Shown: one piece after another, positions 1 to 7,752 of the stretch
How positions within the stretch are numbered: the first letter of the stretch is position 1
Layout: every line of letters begins with the position of its first letter
Source of the DNA: Ignisphaera sp.
Lineage (GTDB): Archaea > Thermoproteota > Thermoprotei_A > Sulfolobales > Ignisphaeraceae
Length of the DNA stretch: 57,610 bases
Direction of reading: 5' to 3'
Assembly: GCA_038735125.1 (NCBI GenBank)
Contig: JAVYNU010000011.1
Location: 1-57,610 of the forward strand
Translations under genes and position numbers: made by a program
Notes under the pieces: generated by a model
The model's database searches: none
What the model saw: only the letters and a program-made list of their open reading frames with translations
Told to the model about the DNA's origin: nothing

Positions 1-111
1 GTTAGAACAGCTGGCAAATACCTCATATACCCACCAAAAGAATACCAAGAAAAGCTATCAAAACTACACAGAAAGAAGGTCAAGGTGATAGTAATAGAAG
101 AAAGTAATTAG
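1..111 (+). CDS. C-terminal fragment of a small protein, cut by the window edge
   Basis: The first base is in frame with an open reading frame that runs 36 codons to a TAG at 109-111. The visible tail is basic and beta-like, with RTAGKYLIYPPKEYQEKL near its start and KVKVIVIEESN at its end. The pattern resembles the C-terminal part of small archaeal AbrB-like DNA-binding proteins, but too little is visible to assign a family. The true start lies upstream of the window. Confidence 0.5.
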   Translation, partial: VRTAGKYLIYPPKEYQEKLSKLHRKKVKVIVIEESN

Positions 112-450
112 AGGTAATTAAAATTCACGAGAAGTGATATAAAACTCCCAACGGCTTAATCAATATTTTTAGCGTGAGATGTGTTCGAGATGTTGAAGAT
201 AGTCGTTGTAATGATGATGTTGTTGATCATAGAGAGTGTTAGAGCAATTAGAACAACAAATTCTACTACCTTGGGGCCTACCAATATACAAACTACCTTA
301 TTCGAGAACACGCAAAAATCAAAATTTATATAGAGTTTGGGTGAGGTAGAGTCAAGAAATTGCCACAAATATTTTTCAGCTCGAGAAAAGCTCCAACGAA
401 ATCAGTGGCAAAGAGAAGTAGCTACATAACCACATAAAAAGGTAGCATCT
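112..450. other. Intergenic region without recognised gene
   Basis: AT-rich stretch between the truncated first gene and the C/D-box sRNA. Short open frames exist on the minus strand but lack codon bias, homology-like composition or a ribosome site. An A-rich stretch with ACATAAAAAGG at about 433-442 could be the promoter box for the sRNA that follows. Nothing else is supported. Confidence 0.5.
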
Positions 451-500
451 ATGATGAGGGGCCTAAGCACTGATACTATGATGATAATTGCACGTACTGA
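451..500 (+). ncRNA. C/D-box guide sRNA, canonical
   Basis: All four boxes of an archaeal 2'-O-methylation guide are present and perfect. They are C box ATGATGA (451-457), a 12-nt guide, D' box CTGA (470-473), spacer TACT, C' box ATGATGA (478-484), a second 12-nt guide, and D box CTGA (497-500). The D' guide would pair with 5'-TGCTTAGGCCCC-3' and the D guide with 5'-TACGTGCAATTA-3'. By the N+5 rule the modified base pairs with the fifth guide base upstream of each D or D' box. Box spacing and the 50-nt length match the L7Ae/Nop5/fibrillarin substrates of crenarchaea. The RNA ends 6 nt before the 3' end of the convergent transporter gene. The target RNAs are not identified. Confidence 0.88.
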
Positions 501-506
501 TCAAAG

Positions 507-1391
507 CTATTTCTTTTCCTTTATATTAGGCTCTACATGAACCGTTGCTTCCCAGCCAAGCCTTTCCCTAATCTTCTTTTCTATTTCTGACGCTATCTCA
601 TGAGCCTTGTCTAGGCTTGTATTTGGATCTAGCCTTATATGAAGAGTTACCTCAGTGTGCATGCCATATCTGTGTACATGTATATGATGCAAGTCCTTAA
701 CCATGGGGCTTACCTCACTAACTATTTTATCAAGCTCTTTAATTTCTTCATTTGTTGGAGCCTTCCCAAGCAATTCGCTAGCCGATTCGGTAACAAGTTT
801 CACTGCAACAACTATTATCATTATCGAGACAACAATTCCGAGAACACCATCAAGCCACCACAACATCTCGCCAAACAGTATTGCCACGGCTAGAAGTGCA
901 GATGCTATGGCATCGCTTCTGTGGTGCCAGGCATCAGCAATAATGGAAGATGCATTATATTTTTTACCTAGCCTTATAGCCCAAATCGCTAAAAGCTCTT
1001 TAGCTATAGCCGATGATGCTAGAACTATAACGAGTATCCAGCTAAAAATAAGGCCTTCTCTTGATAGAAGTTTGTTAAAGCTTCTTTGTATAAAGTCTAT
1101 GCCAACCATTATAAGCATAGATCCGATAACTGTTGATGCAACGAGTTCTGCTCTACCATGTCCAAATGGATGCTCTTTGTCAGCTGGTTTATACCCTATC
1201 CAAAATCCAAGTATAACAACAACTGATGTTAATGAGTCCGATAGTGTGTGGATAGAGTCTGCTATAACAGCTATTGAATTGAATAGAACACCGTAGTAAA
1301 ACTTTACTATGAAAAGTAGGGTGTTCACAATTATTGAGACTAGCCCCTCCAAATACCCTGCATACTTTCTCTCATCTTCTTTGCCATACAT
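507..1391 (-). CDS. Cation diffusion facilitator (CDF) metal exporter
   Basis: A 294-aa member of the CDF family, which exports divalent metals such as Zn(II), Mn(II), Co(II) or Fe(II) in exchange for protons across the cytoplasmic membrane. Several hydrophobic segments fill residues 15-200. Metal-site residues are visible in ADSIHTLSDS (D45, D52, about TM2) and DAWHHRSDA (D153, H157, about TM5), with the conserved HPFGHGR loop at 74-80. A cytosolic ferredoxin-like domain follows from about residue 205, rich in His (LHHIHVHRYGMH). Length is typical. It opens with ATG at 1391. The metal cannot be decided from sequence; the absence of the Zn-type HxxxD pair in TM2 leaves Mn or Fe open. It is a single gene, convergent with the sRNA at 451-500. 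Confidence 0.93.
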   Translation of the reverse strand: MYGKEDERKYAGYLEGLVSIIVNTLLFIVKFYYGVLFNSIAVIADSIHTLSDSLTSVVVILGFWIGYKPADKEHPFGHGRAELVASTVIGSMLIMVGIDFIQRSFNKLLSREGLIFSWILVIVLASSAIAKELLAIWAIRLGKKYNASSIIADAWHHRSDAIASALLAVAILFGEMLWWLDGVLGIVVSIMIIVVAVKLVTESASELLGKAPTNEEIKELDKIVSEVSPMVKDLHHIHVHRYGMHTEVTLHIRLDPNTSLDKAHEIASEIEKKIRERLGWEATVHVEPNIKEKK

Positions 1392-1548
1392 AGCTATTCA
1401 CCAACAGGTTAGCGACCCAATAGGTTTATAAATAATTACAGGATTAGACCAGTCAAAACTATTGAGCTGTCTTTGTAGAGAACACTGTTTTTAGATGTAA
1501 ACTTATATTTCTTTGGAGAAGAATATTCTGACGCTATGGTGTCTACTT

Positions 1549-2880
1549 ATGCTAAACGTTGATGAAATTAGAAAGGATTTCCCAATACTGAATAGATTGA
1601 TCCATGAAAGAAAGCTTGTCTACTTCGATAACGCAGCCTCTACATTAAAGCCTATCCAAGTTATAGACGCCATAGCGAATTTCTACAAGAATCACTATGC
1701 AAATGTTCACAGAGGCTTTCACACTCTCAGCCAAGAAGCTAGCCAAATGTATGAACAGGCACACGAAACGCTAGCCAAGTTTATAAACGCTTATTCATGG
1801 GATGAGATAATATTTGTAAACAACACTACAGAAGGTCTAAACCTAGTCGCATATTCATGGGGGCTTCACAACATCAATGAAGGAGACGAAATAGTTCTGA
1901 CAGTTATGGATCACCACAGCTCCATGCTACCATGGAGACACATAGCCAAGATGAGAAACGCCAAGGTAAAATACGTGAATGTTACACCTGATGGCTACCT
2001 AGACTACAACCACCTAGATGAGATAATCACTGAGAAGACAAAGGTTGTGGCATTTCCAATTGCAAGCAACGTTCTTGGGACGATAAACGATGTTAGCAGA
2101 ATAGTTAAGAGGGCTAAAGAAGTTGGGGCGCTCGTGGTTGCTGATGGCGCCCAAAGTGTGCCGCACATCCCAACAAATGTTAGAGAGCTTGGGGTAGACT
2201 TCCTGGCGTTTAGTGGTCATAAGATGCTTGGTCCCACGGGCAGCGGTGTTCTGTGGGGTAGGAGAGATTTGCTTCAAGAGCTAAAACCGTTCAAGGTTGG
2301 CGGAGACACCATAAGGGATGTAACACTAGATGATGTTGTGTGGCTCGACCCGCCATGGAGATTTGAAGCAGGTACACCAAATATAGAGGCGGCAATAGGG
2401 CTTGCAACAGCGGCCGAATATCTAATGAAAATTGGTATGGAGAATGTCAGAAGACATGAGATCGAATTGGTTGAACATACACTAAAGTTACTTGTAGAGA
2501 GTTTCGGAGATGAGATAAGGTATTATGGACCTAGAAACCCAGAACATAAAACAGGTGTGGTAGCATTCAATGTCAAGAATCTCCATTTCCACATAGTTGC
2601 ACAAGCACTAGACTACTTTGGCATTGCTGTTAGATCGGGTATGCACTGTGCCCACCCACTTCACTACGCTCTTAGAATAAGTTATGAGGATCCCCCACCA
2701 ACATCAATACCTAGCAATGTTGATGAAAGGCTCAAGAGATTTGGTAGTGTGAGGGCAAGTTTCTACATATACAACACTAAGGAGGAGGTAGGATACTTCG
2801 TAGGGACACTATCAATGATAATATCGTTGAGAGAGCAGCTGAAGACAAAGCCTGTAGAGGCTGTTTGTACAGGAACATAA
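1549..2880 (+). CDS. sufS: SufS-type cysteine desulfurase
   Basis: Fold-type I PLP enzyme that takes sulfur from L-cysteine as a persulfide for Fe-S cluster or thio-cofactor synthesis. Counting from the ATG at 1549, the PLP lysine is K225 in FSGHKMLGPTGSG, the ring-stacking His lies in MDHHSSMLPW (about 122), and the persulfide cysteine is C367 in VRSGMHCAHP, the class II (SufS/CsdA) pattern. About 443 aa, slightly longer than bacterial SufS because of the C-terminus, which ends in a second Cys (VCTGT). A TTG 36 nt upstream would add 12 residues; ATG 1549 is preferred because homology begins at once with DEIRKDFPIL. No SufBCD or SufU gene lies next to it in this window. Confidence 0.95.
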   Translation: MLNVDEIRKDFPILNRLIHERKLVYFDNAASTLKPIQVIDAIANFYKNHYANVHRGFHTLSQEASQMYEQAHETLAKFINAYSWDEIIFVNNTTEGLNLVAYSWGLHNINEGDEIVLTVMDHHSSMLPWRHIAKMRNAKVKYVNVTPDGYLDYNHLDEIITEKTKVVAFPIASNVLGTINDVSRIVKRAKEVGALVVADGAQSVPHIPTNVRELGVDFLAFSGHKMLGPTGSGVLWGRRDLLQELKPFKVGGDTIRDVTLDDVVWLDPPWRFEAGTPNIEAAIGLATAAEYLMKIGMENVRRHEIELVEHTLKLLVESFGDEIRYYGPRNPEHKTGVVAFNVKNLHFHIVAQALDYFGIAVRSGMHCAHPLHYALRISYEDPPPTSIPSNVDERLKRFGSVRASFYIYNTKEEVGYFVGTLSMIISLREQLKTKPVEAVCTGT

Positions 2881-2881
2881 G

Positions 2882-3592
2882 CTATACCTTGTTTTTCCTA
2901 AGGACCTCCACCCTATCGGGATATCCAACAATAACCTCGTCGGCCATATCCACAAATAGACCTGTTTCAACAACTCCTGGGATGCTCTTTAGGGTATATG
3001 CGAGCTCTCTAGCACTAAATTCTTGAGAAGGTCTAACATCGACTATAACACCCCTTGTATCTGAAACGACATAGCCGTACTTCCCACTTTTCACAAATCT
3101 TATCGTTGCTTCAAAACCCATCTCCCTAAGTCTCTTATATACAATGCTGAGGGCCTCAGGCAGAACCTCTACTGGTATTGCATGTTTTTCTCCAAGTCTA
3201 TTCACAAGCTTTGTATAATCAACCATATAGATTCTGTAGTTGGATGCATATGCAATTATCTTCTCTAGTGTTGACGCCCCTCCACCACCTTTAATCATAT
3301 TCAGTTCTCTGTCAACCTCATCAGCTCCATCAACATACACATCAACCTTATCAACAGTACTCAGCTGTAAAACAGTAAAGCCGTTTTCCACAAGCCTCTG
3401 CGCTGTATAGAGAGAGGCACACACAAACTTTGCATCCCCAAGTTCCCGTCTCTTCACCAAAAGATCTAGGAATATATCTACAGTAGATCCGGTCCCAACA
3501 CCCAGTATCCTAGGCCTCAAATTTAATATCCTCTTCAAGGCCTCTTCAGTCGCTCTATACTTGGCAACATCAATAGAGCTAGACATGGGCAT
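2882..3592 (-). CDS. rpiA: Ribose-5-phosphate isomerase A
   Basis: Interconverts ribose 5-phosphate and ribulose 5-phosphate, supplying ribose for PRPP, nucleotides and histidine. The 236-aa length is normal. Visible signatures are GVGTGSTVDIFLD (phosphate loop, about 36-48), VDVYVDGADEVD (catalytic Asp region) and MIKGGGGASTLEKI (catalytic Lys and Glu region). ATG at 3592 or the second ATG at 3586 can serve as start; both overlap the end of the upstream MobA-like gene (14 bp with the first), so the two are probably translated together. It is the last gene of a five-gene minus-strand run from the Nudix gene and ends 1 bp from the convergent sufS stop. Confidence 0.95.
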   Translation of the reverse strand: MPMSSSIDVAKYRATEEALKRILNLRPRILGVGTGSTVDIFLDLLVKRRELGDAKFVCASLYTAQRLVENGFTVLQLSTVDKVDVYVDGADEVDRELNMIKGGGGASTLEKIIAYASNYRIYMVDYTKLVNRLGEKHAIPVEVLPEALSIVYKRLREMGFEATIRFVKSGKYGYVVSDTRGVIVDVRPSQEFSARELAYTLKSIPGVVETGLFVDMADEVIVGYPDRVEVLRKNKV

Positions 3593-4196
3593 CGCCTAAC
3601 AGTATATAAAATTGTTTTAGATCTTTAGGGGTATTCAAATTGAATAGCTCTTTATAGGGATCCATAAAAATTTTGTTGACATCTAAATATAGGATGTTTG
3701 CCAATCGACCAGAATTATCTAAGCATTTGGTTATGCTCAGCTCCTCTCTATGGAAACACCGTTCCAATAGAGCCAAAAGGCTGTTTCTATAAATAGCGAA
3801 AAGAGGTTCTTTATATCCTGTTGACCCCCATTTTGGTATACACGCATCTGCATCATCTGGACACATAGAGACCATTCTTTCAATGCTACTCACATCAACC
3901 AAAGGCATGTCACATGCAACGATAAAGACATTGCTAAACATATTCAGAGCCTGGTACACAGCTGGTAGAGGCCCCACCAAATAATTGTCGATTATAACAT
4001 TCAATCCCAGGCTATAAACTTCTTCAGCATCATTCATTGAGACAATAGCATATACGTCCACAAAAAATCTTGTCTTCAAAATCTTGCTATATATGTAAAG
4101 GATCATGGGTCTGCCAAGAACCGGATAAAGACATTTATTAATACCAAACCCAAACCGCGATGATCTCCCACCCGCGAGGATTGCTGCAACCAGCAA
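3579..4196 (-). CDS. MobA-like NTP transferase
   Basis: A 205-aa Rossmann-type nucleotidyltransferase. It opens with VAAILAGGRSSRFGFGINK, the glycine-rich NTP loop with the catalytic Lys, and has VACDMPLVDVSS, the metal-binding Asp motif of the MobA/GlmU-like superfamily. In MobA, GMP is attached to molybdopterin to make the guanine dinucleotide cofactor used by many archaeal tungsto- and molybdoenzymes. MobA is the best guess because of the CDMPL signature and length, but CofC- or IspD-like roles cannot be excluded. It lies 5 bp after a DUF131 gene and overlaps rpiA by 14 bp. A MoaB-type gene sits elsewhere in the window, so a pterin cofactor pathway is present. Confidence 0.8.
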   Translation of the reverse strand: MLVAAILAGGRSSRFGFGINKCLYPVLGRPMILYIYSKILKTRFFVDVYAIVSMNDAEEVYSLGLNVIIDNYLVGPLPAVYQALNMFSNVFIVACDMPLVDVSSIERMVSMCPDDADACIPKWGSTGYKEPLFAIYRNSLLALLERCFHREELSITKCLDNSGRLANILYLDVNKIFMDPYKELFNLNTPKDLKQFYILLGDAHV

Positions 4197-4201
4197 TTTA
4201 T

Positions 4202-4507
4202 TTACACTACCTCATGTTTTTCAAAACTCCTTTGGAGGTTTCTAACATTTCTATATGTAATGTATCCAAAGATCATCAATATAAGTGCGATAATCAGCGC
4301 TACTATAATTAGCAGAATAGCCTGCGATCCTACACCAAAACATATTGGTATAAAAAATAGTAGAATGCAGCCACCTCCACTAACCTCGATACTGCCCATA
4401 CCTGTAGCGGGATTCAAAAGGTAGATGATTAATGGAAGGAGAGCTGCGATGAATAGTAAGATAAACCCTGCTACAATTAAGATTATTCCAGCTCTATACA
4501 AATCCAT
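4202..4507 (-). CDS. DUF131-like small membrane protein (paralog 1)
   Basis: A 101-aa protein with two strong hydrophobic helices (about 8-31 and 60-83) and a short basic, charged tail (NVRNLQRSFEKHEVV). Between them lies a Gly/Ser-rich stretch, SIEVSGGGCILLFFIPICFG. That stretch matches the layout of the archaeal DUF131/TIGR00304 family, where a GG..IGPIP..FG loop separates two transmembrane segments. No function is known for the family. It is the diverged copy of a tandem pair with the gene 14 bp upstream and lies 5 bp before the MobA-like gene, so co-transcription is likely. Confidence 0.7.
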   Translation of the reverse strand: MDLYRAGIILIVAGFILLFIAALLPLIIYLLNPATGMGSIEVSGGGCILLFFIPICFGVGSQAILLIIVALIIALILMIFGYITYRNVRNLQRSFEKHEVV

Positions 4508-4521
4508 GGCAGCCCACTTCG

Positions 4522-4803
4522 CTAGCTAGGTGCAAGAAGCTGGTTTAAGACTATAAAAGTAATGGCAACAACTATCGTTAGTACAATGGCTAATATCACA
4601 AGGATTTTAGAAACCTCTTTGTTTGTCCCAAAAACAAAGGGTATTGGCCCGATAATGACGACAGCCCCACCTTCAACCTTCTTTTCTTCTCCTCTATACC
4701 CCCTTAAAGATTCTATGAAAATGAGTAGAAAGCCTAGGAGAATTAGTGCAAATGCTGTAGCGAGCAACACCATGAATATTATGGGTATAATGCTCATATC
4801 CAA
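4522..4803 (-). CDS. DUF131 small membrane protein (paralog 2)
   Basis: A 93-aa two-helix membrane protein (helices about 6-28 and 66-88). The central loop EGGAVVIIGPIPFVFGTNKE is a good match to the archaeal DUF131 signature, with a charged segment (RGYRGEEKKVE) just before it. Function is unknown for the whole family, which is spread over archaea and usually occurs in tandem or as a singleton. It sits between the Nudix gene and its own paralog on the minus strand. The closeness of the pair suggests a local duplication followed by divergence of the downstream copy. Confidence 0.75.
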   Translation of the reverse strand: MDMSIIPIIFMVLLATAFALILLGFLLIFIESLRGYRGEEKKVEGGAVVIIGPIPFVFGTNKEVSKILVILAIVLTIVVAITFIVLNQLLAPS

Positions 4804-4854
4804 AGCCCGGCATCATAAGATACTGTTATTACACTTAAAACATTTTCTGTGTAT

Positions 4855-5400
4855 CTAGCATTTACCACTTTTAGAGCAGTTTAGGTATAGGAGGATTGCC
4901 GCTAGAGACTTCAAATCGGCTATGCTATTGTCATTCAAGCTATTCAAATATTCTTGGGGAGTCATATAAACAACATTTATTATCTCCCCAGCCTCTGGCT
5001 GAGCACCAACAAATCTAAGCTTCTTAGCAACGAAAATTGTTTGAACCTCGTCACTGTAGCCTGGAGATACAAAAGCTCTTGCAAGGGGTGTGAGCTCCTC
5101 GGCTACAAATCCTGTCTCTTCTCTGAGCTCCCTCAAAGCAGCATCTTTCAAATCTTCATTATTTTCAACCCTCCCAGCAGGAACCTCCAAAACCCAGGAG
5201 CTGACAGAGGCTCTCCACTGCTTGACGAAAACAATTCTACCATCATCAAGAACAGGCACTATGACTACGGCCTTGCCAAATTTCACAAGATCTTTCTCAA
5301 TAATGTTGTTCCTCCATCTAACAACTCTTCTATAGAGAGCCACCCTCCTACCTTTGCACACAAACTCGTCACGAAGTATCGTGGGCTCCTCGTCAAACAT
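4855..5400 (-). CDS. Nudix hydrolase, ADP-ribose pyrophosphatase-like
   Basis: Carries a complete Nudix box, GRVENNEDLKDAALREL followed by REETGF, which fits GX5EX7REUXEEXGU and binds the catalytic Mg(II). The layout VLEVPAG-R before the box and ARAFVSPGYSDE after it is typical of ADP-ribose pyrophosphatases that split ADP-ribose to AMP and ribose 5-phosphate. An rpiA gene downstream in the same run fits ribose-phosphate handling. The ATG at 5400 is chosen because AGGGGTTG lies just upstream on the coding strand; an earlier in-frame ATG at 5469 has no ribosome site and would add 23 residues. About 181 aa. First gene of the minus-strand run down to rpiA. Confidence 0.85.
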   Translation of the reverse strand: MFDEEPTILRDEFVCKGRRVALYRRVVRWRNNIIEKDLVKFGKAVVIVPVLDDGRIVFVKQWRASVSSWVLEVPAGRVENNEDLKDAALRELREETGFVAEELTPLARAFVSPGYSDEVQTIFVAKKLRFVGAQPEAGEIINVVYMTPQEYLNSLNDNSIADLKSLAAILLYLNCSKSGKC

Positions 5401-5479
5401 TTTTGCAACCCCTAACGAATTTTTATGTAATGAGGGCTTAATTAATGTATAAAAGGTGTTTTGATCCATAAAAATTTTG

Positions 5480-5529
5480 ATGATGAAAACCGGTTTCAGT
5501 TGATTGATGAGATGGAGTTACCCATCTGA
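5480..5529 (+). ncRNA. Possible C/D-box sRNA with weak internal boxes
   Basis: In the divergent spacer before the sugar isomerase gene there is a perfect C box ATGATGA (5480-5486) and a perfect D box CTGA (5526-5529) 50 nt apart. Between them lie a TTGA (5500-5503) and TTGATGA (5504-5510) that could be degenerate D' and C' boxes. The D'-C' spacer would be zero and the second guide 15 nt, so the internal pair is not ideal. The D guide ends GGAGTTACCCAT. Less certain than the other three candidates. Confidence 0.4.
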
Positions 5530-5632
5530 ATAAAGCGGCGAATTAATTTCTAAAGGGATTAAATGTAATAAGTGCTGTAATGTTGTATAAGTTTATAACT
5601 CTCCCACAACAATAGTTTTGGGTGTGGTAGAA

Positions 5633-6538
5633 ATGGCGAAAATCGTACTTGGCACAAATCTCAGCTGGGCTGTGAAAAGATGGCCAATGCCGGAGGATTG
5701 GAGCGAGATCGTGGCGAAGCTTGATATAAAGTATGTGCAGTTCTCATTCGACCTCCTAGACCCGCGCTCTACACAAGATGCAGTAGATCATATGGCGGGG
5801 CTCATACTAGATGCTGTCAAGAGGTATGGTATAGTTATACACTCAACGTTTACAGGGCTCGCAGCATACTCATTCAACCTTCTATCACATCCAGATCCTA
5901 TTATGAGAATGGATGCCCTCGACTGGTATATAAAGGCAGCCGACTTCACAGCAAAGTTAGGTGTAAAGGCTACAGGAGGACACATAGCAGCAAAAAGTGT
6001 TAAGGACTACAACGATCCGGGCAGAAGGGCATACATAGACTCAGTTCTATACGATGCTGTAAGGGTTCTGAGAAGATATGCGCAGGCAAAGGGTTTGGAA
6101 ATGATTCTCTGGGAGCCAATGCCAGTCCCAAGAGAGACTCCGTGGACAATGGCAGAAACAGAAGAGGTTTTGAGGAAGGCCAACGAGGGTTCGGGGGCGG
6201 CAGTTAAGCTCAATATTGATGTTGGCCACCAATGCACTTTGCAAGGTGCAGAGGCAAGCCCATATGAATGGCTAAAAAGATTTGCTCCGCAATCCCCAGG
6301 CATACACATACAGCAAACCGATGGAAAAGCTGATAGGCACTGGCCATTCACAGAAGAATATAACAAAATCGGTATTATAAAACCAGATAAAATAGTTGAA
6401 GCAATAGATCAATCAGGAGCTAAAGAAGTCTACCTCCTTCTGGAATATATACCACCATTCGAAGCACCAGACGATGAAGTTCTAAAGAACTTAGAGATCA
6501 CAATCAAATACCTAAAGCAGTTTATGCCAACAACATAA
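5633..6538 (+). CDS. Sugar phosphate isomerase/epimerase, xylose-isomerase-like TIM barrel
   Basis: About 301 aa, a single TIM barrel of the AP-endonuclease-2/xylose-isomerase-like superfamily, which uses a divalent metal to isomerise or epimerise sugars or sugar phosphates. Probable metal ligands are the Glu in ILWEPMPVPRE, Asp-His in NIDVGHQC, His in GIHIQQTDGKADRHWPF and Glu in LLEYIPPFEAP, one on each expected strand. The exact substrate cannot be read from sequence; D-tagatose/psicose- or erythrulose-type epimerase families share this pattern. The ATG at 5633 follows GGTGTGG by 5 nt and is preferred over an in-frame TTG 15 nt upstream. Monocistronic, divergent from the Nudix gene. Confidence 0.85.
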   Translation: MAKIVLGTNLSWAVKRWPMPEDWSEIVAKLDIKYVQFSFDLLDPRSTQDAVDHMAGLILDAVKRYGIVIHSTFTGLAAYSFNLLSHPDPIMRMDALDWYIKAADFTAKLGVKATGGHIAAKSVKDYNDPGRRAYIDSVLYDAVRVLRRYAQAKGLEMILWEPMPVPRETPWTMAETEEVLRKANEGSGAAVKLNIDVGHQCTLQGAEASPYEWLKRFAPQSPGIHIQQTDGKADRHWPFTEEYNKIGIIKPDKIVEAIDQSGAKEVYLLLEYIPPFEAPDDEVLKNLEITIKYLKQFMPTT

Positions 6539-6799
6539 ATCAACTCATTTTTATCCACATCTTTATTATAAATTAAATTTAGATACTATAAAATCATGAA
6601 AATGTAACTACTTATGCCCACATTTCAGCTCCTCTTAAATAGGTTTAGCCAGCAATCTGTTTTTCCTATAAGCCTTTGAATCGCAAATAATTAATTGTCA
6701 ATTGGGAATTGAAGAAAAGCTTTGGGTTATTATCACTATTCGCTTTAATAAGTTTTAGCTACTGTTAAAATTAAAATTGGGTATAGATATTTCACCTAT

Positions 6800-7240
6800 T
6801 GACCGGGGATATTACAGATATCACCAAGTTCAAGACCTGCCATAGTCACTTTTCATCTGTCTCCACATCTGTGAAGCATCATGAGGCAAAATATCATCAA
6901 TTTTTGCAAGTCCTAACTCATTTTTACTACATATCTTTACGAATTCTCATTTGTCATAGCCAGTTCCCAGCATTCTACAAGTTTGTGTATGTTTCTTGCC
7001 TAGGCCCCACAGACTTCTCAGTGAGTGCAAAGGTAAAAGGCAATATTCAGTTGATGCAGAGTTGTCTCTAGGGTAATTATCTTGCTATCGGTCTTGGCAC
7101 CAAATTTGTTTTTCTCATTGTCTTTAGTAAAATGTTTGTTGTGACCCCAGTTTTCTGGTGTTTATTGTAAATTGTAATAAGCTGTCATCGTGTTATTCCC
7201 AATTCTCTTCATCGTAGCGGGCAAGCTCCGAAATTTGTAA
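6800..7240 (-). pseudogene. Possible decayed coding sequence
   Basis: The 720-bp gap 6539-7260 holds no intact gene. Read on the minus strand it shows protein-like stretches in two or three frames broken by stops. One starts MKRIGNNTMTAYYN (about 7215) and later reads GAKTDSKIITLETTLHQLN. After a frame change comes FALTEKSVGPRQETYTNL, then stops. A run ELGLAKIDDILPHDASQ lies further on. This looks like a small gene, perhaps a transposase, inactivated by stops and frameshifts, but no family is recognised. The rest of the gap (6539-6800) is AT-rich with nothing seen. Confidence 0.25.
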
Positions 7241-7260
7241 GCTTAACATAAGAAAACTTA

Positions 7261-7752
7261 CTAATGTTGCTCAAGTTCAAGCGATTTCTTGTACTCTAAG
7301 CTGTGTTGCTTGAGCTCTTCTAAAATCTCTGGACTCCTTTTTAGGAGCTTATCTACTAAGTGAAGATATCTTGCAACCCTTACAGCATCTGGTGATATCT
7401 CAATTAGTTTCTCACCATTAACTACAACATAATGTTTTCTATAGATCTTCTCGCCAAGTATATACTCAGCCTCGTTAACAGCTGCGTGAAGCTGAAAGCA
7501 GTGGGGGCTTCCATCAACTGTTACAACGGTTATTGACTTCGGCTTAGACGATCTAACTATACTTGCTATCTTCCCATATAGTGCCGGGTGCTCCCTCTCG
7601 GGACATGCATACAGAACCGTCTTCCCCTTCGCCATTTCCTCTACAATACGGCTATTTATGTTTCTCAGGCATGCTGATACTATGAGGAGGTCTCCTCTTA
7701 GACAAGGTGTTTTAACCCATGTGCTCCAAAGCCAAGATTCACACAAACTCAT
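7261..7752 (-). CDS. Unknown protein, ThiC-linked, Cys-containing
   Basis: A 163-aa soluble protein with no recognised family. The N-terminal 50 residues contain Cys at MSLCESW, TPCLRGD, SACLRN and YACPEREHP, followed by a Rossmann-like run [26 protein letters not shown]. The mixture suggests a metal or Fe-S site plus an alpha/beta core, but this is inference. The C-terminus is helical and charged ([16 protein letters not shown]). The ATG at 7752 overlaps the last 14 bp of thiC, so the two genes are translationally coupled; an in-frame start at 7770 is also possible. The tight overlap with thiC suggests a job in pyrimidine-precursor synthesis or in supplying electrons or clusters to ThiC. Confidence 0.7.
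   Translation of the reverse strand: MSLCESWLWSTWVKTPCLRGDLLIVSACLRNINSRIVEEMAKGKTVLYACPEREHPALYGKIASIVRSSKPKSITVVTVDGSPHCFQLHAAVNEAEYILGEKIYRKHYVVVNGEKLIEISPDAVRVARYLHLVDKLLKRSPEILEELKQHSLEYKKSLELEQH

Noticed and set aside
703-1296. 197-codon plus-strand open frame
   Set aside because: It lies antisense inside the CDF exporter, which has clear family motifs; the composition is a shadow of that gene.
6799-7071. 90-codon plus-strand frame
   Set aside because: No ribosome site or family pattern; the minus strand of the same stretch reads more like decayed protein.
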